From: CAWEHT01 sp963808455 | GTDB lineage: Bacteria; Chloroflexota; Anaerolineae; CG2-30-64-16 | Direction of reading: 5' to 3' | NCBI GenBank assembly: GCA_963808455.1 | Contig: CAWEHT010000474.1 | Span: forward strand, 1-39,994 | Length of the DNA: 39,994 nt | Part shown: in pieces, positions 22,902-31,579 of the stretch | Layout of the letters: every line of letters starts with the position of its first letter | Position numbering within the stretch: position 1 is the stretch's first letter | Position numbers and translations under genes: made by a program | Notes under the pieces: generated by a model | Told to the model about the DNA's origin: nothing | Databases searched by the model: none | What the model saw: only the letters and a program-made list of their open reading frames with translations

Positions 22902-22978
22902 GCGGCCCTTCCGTTGAGAGACGACGGACCGGCCTGAGTGCCGGCAATACGCATTTGCAAAGAAGGCAGAGCAACCAG

Positions 22979-24371
22979 ATGACAACCAGGAATCCGAGGG
23001 AGAATCCGTCTGACTCAGGTGTGGCATATCGCGAGCAGGTGCTGGCCATCGAGCCGCACGCTACCGAGCATGTACAGGAAACCGAGCGGCACGGCAGCGT
23101 GCGCTCGCTCTTCACGCTCTGGCTTTCGGCCAACATGGGCCTGCCTGTGTGGTTGGTCGGCGCCCTGGCGGTCACCCTGGGCCTGGGCTTCGCCGACGGT
23201 GTGGCCACGATCGTGCTGGGCAACCTCATCGGCTGCGGGCTGCTGGCGCTCACAGCCAGCATGGGCCCGGAGATCGGGATGCCGCAGCTGCCTTTCACCG
23301 CCCACAGCTTCGGCGCGCGCGGCAAATACCTGCCCGCCCTGCTCAACTGGGTCAGCGCCAGCGGCTGGTACGCGGTCAACAGCATCGTCGGCGCGCTGGC
23401 CATCGTACGCCTCACGACGCTGCCGTTCTGGCTGGCATTGCTGGTCCTTTCGGCAGCGCAGATCCTGGTGGGCGTCTATGGCTACAACTTCATCCATCGT
23501 TTTGAGGCGATCAGCGCGGCGCTGCTGGCGATCATCTTCGTGATCATGACCGTCGTCAGCCTGCCGCAGGCGCATTACGGGCTTGTCTCGACGCTCTCGC
23601 CTGCCAATCATCTTGGCCTATTCGTCGTGATGACCACCGCGGTGGCCTCCTACGCTTTCAGCTGGGCTCCGTACGGCTCGGACTACGCCGCGTTACCTGC
23701 CTCCGGCGACCTCGAAGCTCCGGGTTTTCGGATCTGTCTTCGGTGGCGCCTTCATCGGCTGCTTCTGGCTGCAATTCCTGGGCATCGCCGTGGCAACGCT
23801 GGGGCTGAGCATGTCGCCGATCGACCTTGTGGTCAAGGTCATGGGGCCGGTCTGGGCCATCGCCCTGATCGCCGTGGTCCTGGGCACCATCGCCGCCAAC
23901 GCGCTCAACGTTTACACCGGCGCGCTCTCGCTGTTGACGCTGGACTTGCCGATGAAGCGCTGGGTGTCGGTCATCGCCACCGGCATCCTTGGCGGGGCGC
24001 TGGCCCTGTACGGCGTCAACGGCCTTTCGGGCAAGTACGAGAACTTCCTGCTCTTGATCTCCTACTGGATCGGCCCGTGGCTGGCGATCGTCTGCGTCAA
24101 CTTCTTCTTGCATCCGGGGCAGCCACAACGGTCACTGCGCGGCTCACTGGGCCAGGTGGTGACCTGGCCCGGCCTGGTGGCCTTCCTGATCGGGCTGGCC
24201 GTCTCGGTGCCGTTCATGGACTCTTCGCTGTACGAGGGACGGCTGGCGGCCGCGCTGCACGGCGCCGACATCGCCTACTATGTCGGCATAGTGGTGGCCG
24301 GGCTGCTCTACTACGTTTTCCGGGTCATGGCCGGCGCGAGCCGGCAGGCCAGCGCAGGCACGGCCGGATAA
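22979..24371 (+). CDS. NCS1-family purine/cytosine permease, with a +1 frameshift as read
   Basis: Removing one base near 23690 changes DYAALPASGDLEAPG to DYARYLPPATSKLRVFG, the conserved NCS1 signature. This restores about 463 residues with some 12 hydrophobic segments. The N-terminus has SLFTLWLSANMGLPVWLVGAL and LTASMGPEIGMPQLPFTAHSFGARG, matching the substrate-site region of Fcy2/CodB-type transporters. The second part runs from FGSVFGGAFIGCFWLQFLGI to a stop at 24371. It imports nucleobases, probably with a cation. ATG 22979 is preceded by a weak AAGAAGGCAGAG site. It converges on pfk. Confidence 0.88.
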
Positions 24372-24467
24372 GCAGTTCGCCCGGCGGCATGCGCCCTCAT
24401 CTTCGATGTGCATCAAGGCTCGGGGCCTGGCCAACATCCGGCCGCGCCCGGCATCCGGCACGATCTG

Positions 24468-26714
24468 TCAGGCAACGGCCTGGCCCTGCGCCGCGCCCGG
24501 CTGAGACATCACGCGCACGATCGGCTGCAACTTCAGCCACCATTGCTCTTTCGGCCGGCGATGCGCCGCATCGGCCAGGCGCGGCATGTCTTCCAGGCTG
24601 TGGGCCCTGACGTGGCCTTCCTGCATCCCGATGAGCGCGCCGGAGGACGATCGTTTTGTGGACTCTTCGATCAGGAATGCGACACAGCGGGCTGCCAGTC
24701 GGGTCGCCTGGACGCGGTCGAACGGCGAAGGATCGCCGCCCTGCTGCAAGTGCCCCAGAATCGCCTGCCGCACATCGAAGTAGCCCTGGCTTTCCTGTTC
24801 GAAGAGCGCAGCCATGAAGCCCGTCGTATAGAGTGGATTGGCGCGCTCGTTGCGGATCATCAGGCTGAGCCGCTTGCCCTGTCGAAAGCCGGTGATCATT
24901 TCAGACAGGTCGGCTTCGAGATCGCGCAACGTGACCCCTTCTTCAGGCAAGTAGGCGCGCTCCGCCCCGCTCGCCAGGCCGCTCATCAACGCCAGATAGC
25001 CGCAGTCGGCTCCCATCACTTCGACGACGAAGCAACGGCGCGCGGCCACTGCCGATTGCTTGATCTTATCTACGACCTCGATGATGCTGTTTAGCGCGGT
25101 GTCGGCACCGATGCTCAGCTCGCTGCCGGGCAGGTTGTTATCGATTGAGGCGGGCAGGCAGATGATCGGGATGTTGAACGCAGGGAAGGCAGTCCGTTCG
25201 CTGTATAGCTTGTAGGCCGCCTCGTAGGCCGACCAACCGCCGATCGCGAGGATGCCCTCGATGCCCCTGTCCTCCAGGTTGCGGGCGATGGCGTAGAGAT
25301 CGGGTCCGCTGGGCACCTTGCGCCTGCTGCCAAGTTCGGAGCCGCCGATCGACCCCCAACCGTGGACGCTCATCCAATCGCATTCCTCGACCTGACCATC
25401 GATCAACCCCTGGAACCCATTGCGCACCGCCAGGACGATGTGTCCCTGGTCAATCGCCAATCGGACGGCAGCATGCACAGCCGTGTTCATGCCTGGCGCG
25501 GGGGCGCCAGCCGTCAGCACCGCCAGACGCAAGCGTCGTTGCCCGGGCTGTGGTGGATGGGGCAGCGCCTGAACCAGCGTGCGGAAGGTGCGGTATGCTT
25601 CCTTGAAACTACCTCCCCTCAGTTCCATAGCCTGCTCGTAGTCGTGAGCAGTGATGGCTTCAGCGACGGCGCGGGTCTGCTGGACACACTCCCTCAGCGG
25701 ATGGCGCCGGATCCGATTGTAGCGCATCCCGATCATCTGCGGCTCGCTTTCAGGTGTGGCCGCCAACAGTTCGTCCACGGCCGCGGAACCGACGAGGGTG
25801 CTCATCCAGCGGTCGTAAGCGCTCGGCGCGCCACCGCGCTGGATGTGGCCCAGGACAGTCACCCGCACGTCTTCGCCCAGCCGCTCCGCCAGCAGGTTGG
25901 CCACATACGCGCTGGCGATCGGGTTGCCGTCGCGGTCGCGCGCGCCTTCGGCCACGATCACGGTGAGGTCACGGCGGCCCGCGGCCCGGCCGGCCGCCAG
26001 CACCTCACACATAGCGGATTCCCAATCATCTGTATCCGGTGGGCTCTCCGGGATCAGCACCCAGTCTGCCCCGCCGGCTATTGCTGCCATCAGGGCCAGG
26101 TAGCCGCAGTTGCGGCCCATCACCTCGACGACGAACGTGCGCTGGTGGCTGGCTCCGGTGCTGCTAAGCTGATCGAGAGCGGTGGTGATGCGCCGGAGCG
26201 CGGTGTCCGCGCCGATGGTCATATCCGTGCCGTAGAAGTCGTTGTCGATTGACCCGACCAGCCCGACGATGCTCAGGTAGGGGTGGCGCTCCGCAACTTC
26301 GCGGGCCACAACGCCACTCGTGACCAGTTCCGCGAGGAGCGAGGGCCATTCCTGGCGGAACACGTTCGCCCCTGTCAGGCTGCCGTCGCCGCCGATGATC
26401 ACCAGGCGGTCAATGCCGTGCGCCAGCAAATTCCTGGCCGCCTGCAGCCTTCCCGCGCGGGTGCGAAACGCCGCACACCGCGCTGTGCCGATCACTGTGC
26501 CACCGCGATGCATGATGCCGCCGACGTCGTCCCAGCTCATGCTGCGGATGCGGTCGCCGCCGTCCACCATCCCCTGATAGCCCTCATAGATGGCGTAGAC
26601 CGCAACGCCACAGTTGAGGGCCGTTCGAGCTACCGCCCGCAGCGCGGCGTTCATGCCGGGCGCATCGCCGCCGCTAGTCAGGACACCAATTGCCGTCACA
26701 GGCGCGCCTGGCAT
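24468..26714 (-). CDS. Eukaryote-like double-domain 6-phosphofructokinase
   Basis: 748 residues, two PFK domains in tandem. The N-terminal half is catalytic: LTSGGDAPGMNAALRAVAR, IIGGDGSLTGAN, GSIDNDFYGTDMTIGADTAL and VEVMGRNCGYLALM. The C-terminal half has LTAGAPAPGMNTAVHAAVR (the GGD of the ATP site changed to GAP), AIGGWSAYEA and ASIDNNLPGSELSIGADTALN (second Asp changed to Asn), with LGHLQQGGDPSPFDR intact. Loss of the ATP site and of an acidic residue in the second half is exactly the pattern of animal and fungal PFK1, where that half became regulatory. AGGAGG lies ahead of ATG 26714. It is the last gene of the carbohydrate operon. The frame stays open upstream into glk, but that part is not coding. 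Confidence 0.95.
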   Translation of the reverse strand: MPGAPVTAIGVLTSGGDAPGMNAALRAVARTALNCGVAVYAIYEGYQGMVDGGDRIRSMSWDDVGGIMHRGGTVIGTARCAAFRTRAGRLQAARNLLAHGIDRLVIIGGDGSLTGANVFRQEWPSLLAELVTSGVVAREVAERHPYLSIVGLVGSIDNDFYGTDMTIGADTALRRITTALDQLSSTGASHQRTFVVEVMGRNCGYLALMAAIAGGADWVLIPESPPDTDDWESAMCEVLAAGRAAGRRDLTVIVAEGARDRDGNPIASAYVANLLAERLGEDVRVTVLGHIQRGGAPSAYDRWMSTLVGSAAVDELLAATPESEPQMIGMRYNRIRRHPLRECVQQTRAVAEAITAHDYEQAMELRGGSFKEAYRTFRTLVQALPHPPQPGQRRLRLAVLTAGAPAPGMNTAVHAAVRLAIDQGHIVLAVRNGFQGLIDGQVEECDWMSVHGWGSIGGSELGSRRKVPSGPDLYAIARNLEDRGIEGILAIGGWSAYEAAYKLYSERTAFPAFNIPIICLPASIDNNLPGSELSIGADTALNSIIEVVDKIKQSAVAARRCFVVEVMGADCGYLALMSGLASGAERAYLPEEGVTLRDLEADLSEMITGFRQGKRLSLMIRNERANPLYTTGFMAALFEQESQGYFDVRQAILGHLQQGGDPSPFDRVQATRLAARCVAFLIEESTKRSSSGALIGMQEGHVRAHSLEDMPRLADAAHRRPKEQWWLKLQPIVRVMSQPGAAQGQAVA

Positions 26715-26743
26715 TCTCTGGCCCTCCTGCCCCAAAAGCCGCT

Positions 26744-27734
26744 CTACCTTTCGAGTCCGTGATACGCGGCACCTAACAGCGCTACATCCGGGTTGAGGAT
26801 GACATGGATCGGCACAGCCACCAAAAGCGCCGACATGCGCCCCTTGCTCTGGAAGGCATTCAGGAAGCGCTGGCCCTTCAGTGCCGGCAGGATACGCGGC
26901 GGGATCCCACCGCCCAGGTAAATGCCGCCGGTCGCCAGCATCTTCAGCGCCAGGTTGCCGGCTTCGGACCCGAGGATCGAGACGAAGAGATCCAGGGTAG
27001 CCTGGCAGAGCTTCGATCCCTTCTCGGGATCCAGAGCAGCATTCACGATGATCGGTGTCCGATCGGTCGCCGCGGCCAGGTCTTCGGCCAGCCAGGGCGG
27101 CTCGAGCGCGTATCCGCTGTCGCGGCAGGAAATCATAAATATTCGGTATGCCGATCCCGGAACAGATACGCTCGTAGCTTACGTGGTCCAGGTGATCGAA
27201 AAGATAGTGCAGGAGGGCAATCTCATCCCGAGTCGCCGGGGCAAAGTCGGTGTGCCCACCCTCGGAAGCATGCGCCTGGTAGCGAGCACCATCGTAAGTC
27301 AGGTATGCCTCCCCCAGGCCGGTGCCCGGCGCGATCACACCAATCGTCCCGCCGGGGACCGGCTGGCCCGCGTTGAGGGTGCAGAGGTTGGCCGGATCGT
27401 CGCTCAGGCGGGGCACGGCGAACGCGATCGCCTCCAGATCGTTCAGCAGGTGAACGGACGGGATGCCCAGCTCGTGGCTGAGCAGCGCCTCATCGATGAC
27501 CCAGGGCAGGTTGGTGACGGTCGCCCGGCCGGCCACTACCGGCCCGGCGACACCAAAGCTGGCCCGGTCCGCCTGCATGTCGGCCTGTCCGAGGAACTCA
27601 CGGACAACGGCCTCGAGGCTGCGATAACGTGCGCTGGGGAAAGTTGCCTGCGCCAGCGGCGTGCGCGGACCGATCTCGGGCGAGATGATCGCCAGGTGGG
27701 TTTTGGTGGCGCCGATATCACCGGCTAGCAACAT
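26744..27734 (-). CDS. glk: Glucokinase (Glk family), with a +1 frameshift as read
   Basis: Removing one base near 27124-27125 joins IPNIYDFL to RDSGYALEPPWLAEDL and gives about 329 residues, normal for the E. coli Glk type rather than a ROK kinase. Motifs: MLLAGDIGATKTHLAI (phosphate loop), NDLEAIAFAV, VIAPGTGLGEAYL, ASEGGHTDFAP, and near the end GGIYLGGGIPPRILP. It phosphorylates glucose released by MalQ. GGGAGGAAGAG precedes ATG 27734. It ends 29 bases before pfk. Confidence 0.92.
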
Positions 27735-27753
27735 AACTCTTCCTCCCTTTTTT

Positions 27754-27770
27754 CATCTTGCTCCAAGATG
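27754..27770 (-). other. Perfect small hairpin just upstream of the glk ribosome site
   Basis: CATCTTG and CAAGATG arms (7 bp) around a 3-base loop. On the coding strand it is followed by AAAAAAGGGAGG, so it cannot terminate. It lies where it could block 5'-ward decay or tune access to the glk ribosome site. Confidence 0.45.
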
Positions 27771-27781
27771 CATTTGCGCTT

Positions 27782-27814
27782 CCCCCGCCCGCAACCGGGG
27801 GCGGGGCGGGGGGC
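27782..27814 (-). other. GC-rich hairpin in the malQ-glk spacer
   Basis: On the plus strand CCCCCGCCCG (from 27782) faces CGGGGGCGGGG across a CAAC loop, with a two-base bulge. It follows the malQ stop within a few bases. There is no T run on the transcribed side, so partial pausing or mRNA protection is more likely than full termination. Confidence 0.4.
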
Positions 27815-27819
27815 TCTAA

Positions 27820-29362
27820 TTACCTTGTGCCCGCGCCAGGCCCCCGCGGCGCACGGCCGTAGGTCTCTGTCAACTCCCTGAGACGGTCGCGGGCCGCGTC
27901 CGTCAGCATACCCGAGACAAAGCGCCAGCCCCAATTGCCGCTCGGCACTCCAGGCGTATTCATCCGGCCCTCGCTACCGATGCCCAGCACATCCTGGAGC
28001 GGGAAGATCGCGGTATGCGCCACTGACATCAGGGCCAGGCGCATGAGCTCCCAGTGGACCTCGTCAGGGCGCCTGCCCAGGTATCGGCTTAGCGTTGCGC
28101 GCTCTTCCTCGCTGGCGGCGTTGTACCAGCCGACGGTCGTGTCGTTGTCGTGGGTGCCGGTGTAGACGACGCAATTGTGCTCGAAATTGTGTGGCAGGAA
28201 CCCGGGCACCATGGCCCTTGGATCGGAGGTGAAGGCGAACTGGAGCACCTTCATCCCGGGGAACTGGCAGCTCGCCGAGCAGCGCCTCGACCTCGGGGGT
28301 GATCAGGCCCAAGTCTTCGGCAATCATGGGGAGTGGGCCAAGCGACTGTTCCACCGCCCGAAAGAAGGCAACGCCGGGGCCCTTGACCCATGCGCCCCGC
28401 TCTGCCGTCTCGGCCCCGACAGGAACGGCCCAGGAGGCCTCGAACCCGCGAAAGTGGTCCAGCCGAACGATATCCACCAGCTGGAAAGTCATCTTGAAAC
28501 GGGCGATCCACCAGGCATAGCCATCGCGCGCCATGACGTCCCAGCGGTAGTGCGGGTTGCCCCACAACTGGCCGGTCGCGCTGAAGTAGTCAGGCGGGAC
28601 GCCCGCGACGACGGTCGGCCTGCCACTTTCGTCGAAGCAGAACGACTCCTGGTGCGCCCAGGCATCGGCGCTGTCGTAGGCGACGAAGATCGGGATGTCA
28701 CCGACAAGGCGGATGCCGAGCCGGTTGGCGTACCTTTTGAGCTCAGACCACTGCCGGAAGAACTGGAACTGGGCGTATTGGTGGTAGTGGACCCCGTCCG
28801 CCACGGCCGACCCCCAGTGGGCCAGCGCAGCCGGCTGCCGTGTCGCGATCTCTCGATCCCACGTGCCCCAGCTCGCGCCGCTGTGGTAGTCCTTGAGCGC
28901 CGCAAAGAGGGCAAAATCGTCCAGCCAGCCGCGATTGTCCGCAATGAAGGCGGCGAGCTGTTGCTGCTGAGCCTCGCTGGCGTAGAGCTTGAAGTTCTCG
29001 AACGATAGCCGCAAGAGACGCTGTTTAAACTCGATGACCAGGCCGTAGTCCACCCTGTCCCCGGGAAACGCGGGCGCCGCGGCGAGATCCCGCGGCGCCA
29101 GGATGTCTTCGTCAACCAGTCGCTCCAGGCTGATCAACAGGGGATTGCCCGCAAACGCCGAGAGAGTCTGGTAGGGCGAATCGCCGTAGCCCGTGGGACC
29201 GAGTGGCATGATCTGCCAGAGTTGCTGCCCGCTGGCCACCAGGAAGTCCACGAAACGGCAGGCCACGTCGCCCAGGTCACCGATGCCGAAACGACCGGGC
29301 AACGAGGTGGGATGGAGCAAAATGCCGCTCGCCCTCGGGTATTCCCTATGACCTGTGGCCAC
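27820..29362 (-). CDS. malQ: 4-alpha-glucanotransferase MalQ (amylomaltase, GH77), with a +1 frameshift as read
   Basis: Removing one base from the G run at 28258-28261 joins EALLGELPVPG to MKVLQFAFTSDP. The protein is then about 513 residues, typical of amylomaltase. GH77 landmarks: SGILLHPTSLPGRFGIGDLG, PLGPTGYGDSPYQ, VAGVPPDYFSATGQLWGNPHY, the nucleophile Asp in IVRLDHFRGFEASW, the acid/base Glu in MIAEDLGLITPEVE, and YTGTHDNDTTVGW. It disproportionates maltose and maltodextrins, releasing glucose. I chose GTG 29362, one base after the TAA of the upstream ATPase gene, which indicates coupled translation. Confidence 0.93.
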
Positions 29363-29363
29363 C

Positions 29364-30464
29364 TTATGCCAGGGCTTTCTCTGTCTTTGGGTCGAACAGG
29401 TGCACGTTGTCCATGCCAAAGGCGAGATCGAGCTGCTCACCGGGATGCGTTCGTGTGCGGGGATCGACCCGGGCCACGAACTGCTTCTTGCCCGAAAGCA
29501 TGTACAGGAAGATCTCGTTGCCCATGAGCTCCGTGACATCCACCTGCGCCTGCACCGGCGCGGCCTGGATGCGCGGGGGCTGGTATTGCCGGTCGTGGAT
29601 GTCCTCAGGCCGGATGCCGAACACAATGTTCTGGCCCAGGTAGGGCGCGGCCTTGGCTGCCTTGTCCTGAGGCAACTGCACGCGGAAGGTCCCACCATCC
29701 ACGTACATTTCTTCGTTGGTGCCGGCCAGCGTGGCGTCGAAGAAATTCATCGAGGGTGAGCCGATGAAGCCGGCCACAAACAAGTTGGCCGGTTCGTCAT
29801 ACAGGTTCTGTGGTGTGTCGAGCTGTTGCAGGAGCCCGTCCTTCAAGACCGCGATGCGCGACGCCATCGTCATGGCCTCCACCTGATCGTGGGTCACATA
29901 GATGAAGGTCGTCCCCAGGCGCTGATGCAGCTTGCTGATCTCGGCCCGCGTTTGCACGCGCAGCTTGGCGTCCAGGTTCGAGAGCGGCTCGTCGAAAAGA
30001 AAGACCTTTGGGCTGCGGACGATGGCGCGGCCCACGGCCACGCGCTGGCGTTGGCCGCCAGAGAGCTGCTTGGGCTTGCGGTCCAGCAGCTGGCCGATGC
30101 CCAGGATATCGGCGGCTTCCTTGACCTTCTTGTCGATCGCGTCCTTGGACACCCTGCGCAACTTGAGGCCGAATGCCATGTTATCGTACACGCTCATGTG
30201 CGGGTAGAGCGCGTAGCTTTGGAACACCATGGCGATGTCGCGGTCTTTGGGCGGGACATCGTTGACGACGCGGTCGCCGATGCGGATCTCGCCTTCCGTG
30301 ATCTCCTCCAGCCCGGCCAACATACGCAGGCCGGTAGACTTGCCGCAACCGGAAGGGCCAACCAGGACCAGGAACTCCTTGTCGGCGACATCCAGGTTCA
30401 GGTTGTTGACCGCAATGACATCGCCGAAGCGTTTTGTCGCATGATCGTAAGTGACGCTCGCCAT
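29364..30464 (-). CDS. ABC transporter ATPase of the MalK/UgpC/MsmX class
   Basis: 366 residues. Walker A GPSGCGKST at residues 36-44, Q-loop VFQSYALYPHMSV, signature LSGGQRQRVAVGRA, Walker B VFLFDEPLSNLDAKL and H-loop VTHDQVEAM are all intact. A C-terminal TOBE/MalK regulatory domain follows (IVFGIRPEDIHD). It energises the CUT1 permeases encoded at 35395-37670; no other ATPase is present in the operon. The start is ATG 30464, with GGAGGAG at ideal spacing. The open frame upstream of it is not coding. Confidence 0.95.
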   Translation of the reverse strand: MASVTYDHATKRFGDVIAVNNLNLDVADKEFLVLVGPSGCGKSTGLRMLAGLEEITEGEIRIGDRVVNDVPPKDRDIAMVFQSYALYPHMSVYDNMAFGLKLRRVSKDAIDKKVKEAADILGIGQLLDRKPKQLSGGQRQRVAVGRAIVRSPKVFLFDEPLSNLDAKLRVQTRAEISKLHQRLGTTFIYVTHDQVEAMTMASRIAVLKDGLLQQLDTPQNLYDEPANLFVAGFIGSPSMNFFDATLAGTNEEMYVDGGTFRVQLPQDKAAKAAPYLGQNIVFGIRPEDIHDRQYQPPRIQAAPVQAQVDVTELMGNEIFLYMLSGKKQFVARVDPRTRTHPGEQLDLAFGMDNVHLFDPKTEKALA

Positions 30465-30562
30465 GTGTCTCCTCCGTCGGAATTCGCTGCCGCCAGCAGA
30501 TTGTCTAAAGGGATGTGGCATTTCACCGGTAGTGCGCTCCTGCCCTGTGCGTGGCTGCTCGA

Positions 30563-31536
30563 CTACGAGGCGACGAGAGCCTCTACTGCAGCACGCGTGG
30601 GCAGGGCAGGGATCGCTCCCTTCTGAGTCGTCGTGAGAGCGCCAACCGCGTTGCCCAGGCGCAGGGCACGCTCCAGCGTTCCGGCCTCCCAGTGGAGGTC
30701 GCAATCCAGCAGCCCGGCCAACAGCCCGGCCACAAAGCCGTCTCCGGCACCCGTGGTGTCCACTGGCTTCACGGTGAAGCCAGGCACCACGCCGCCGCTT
30801 TCCGGTCCCCGTTCGGGGTTCTGCGAGGCAAAATAGGCGCACCCTGCCGGGCCGCGCGTAATCACAAGCAACCGCAGCCGGGGATGCCACAGCGCCCGGG
30901 CGCTGCATGCCAGATCCACTTCGCCGCTGAGAAAGGCCAGCTCTTCCTCGCTAACCTTGGCCAGGTCGGCCTCGGCCCAGCCTGCCATCATCCCGGCGCG
31001 CGCGCGTCCTCGGCCGAGGGCCACAGCGCCAGGCGCAAGTTTGGGTCATATGAGATCAGGGCTCCCGCGGCGCGCGCATGCCCGACGGCCGCCAATGTGG
31101 CCGCCCGGCTCGGCTCGCCGATCAGCGAAATGGAACCGAAGTGGAAGATGCGCGTGCCGGCGCAATACGACGCATCCACATCCTCGGGGCGCCAGAGCAT
31201 GTCGGCGCTGGGATGGCGGTAAAACATGAAGCTGCGCTCACCATCGGCGCGCAGGGAAACGAAGGCCAGCGCCGTGCGGGCCAGAGGCGAGAAACGCAGC
31301 CCGCCCACATCTACCCCGGCATCGGCCAGCGTGTCGGCCAGGAAATGCCCGAAGTCGTCATCGCCTACCTGGCCCAAGAATCCGGCCCTATGACCCAGCC
31401 ACGCGATGCCGACTGCCACATTGGCCGGTGCACCACCGGCCGCTTTCTGGAAGGCCTGCGCCTGGCCGAGCGACACCCCCGACTGGGTCGGCACGAAGTC
31501 GATCAGCAGTTCGCCACAGGCGATCACATCGTACAT
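30563..31536 (-). CDS. scrK: Fructokinase (PfkB/ribokinase family), frameshifted as read
   Basis: The frame breaks in an alternating GC run at 30995-31006. Removing one GC unit joins WPSAEDAR to AGMMAGWAEADLAKVSEEE. The repaired protein is about 323 residues. Motifs: GELLIDFVPT, KAAGGAPANVAVGIAWLG (first PfkB signature), ISYDPNLRLALW, LLVITRGPAGC and the second signature VDTTGAGDGFVAGLLAGLL, with the catalytic Asp. It phosphorylates fructose to fructose 6-phosphate. Amylosucrase, encoded just upstream, releases fructose from sucrose, and PFK at the end of the operon takes the product. GGGAGATGG precedes ATG 31536. Confidence 0.92.
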
Positions 31537-31579
31537 GCTCTGCCATCTCCCTTGCGTAACGACGAACTCTCCATCGCCC

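Noticed and set aside
24468..27734. A single 1088-residue glucokinase-phosphofructokinase fusion
   Set aside because: The open frame only bridges the two because of the +1 break in glk. The true glk continues in another frame to a stop at 26744, and pfk has its own AGGAGG and ATG.
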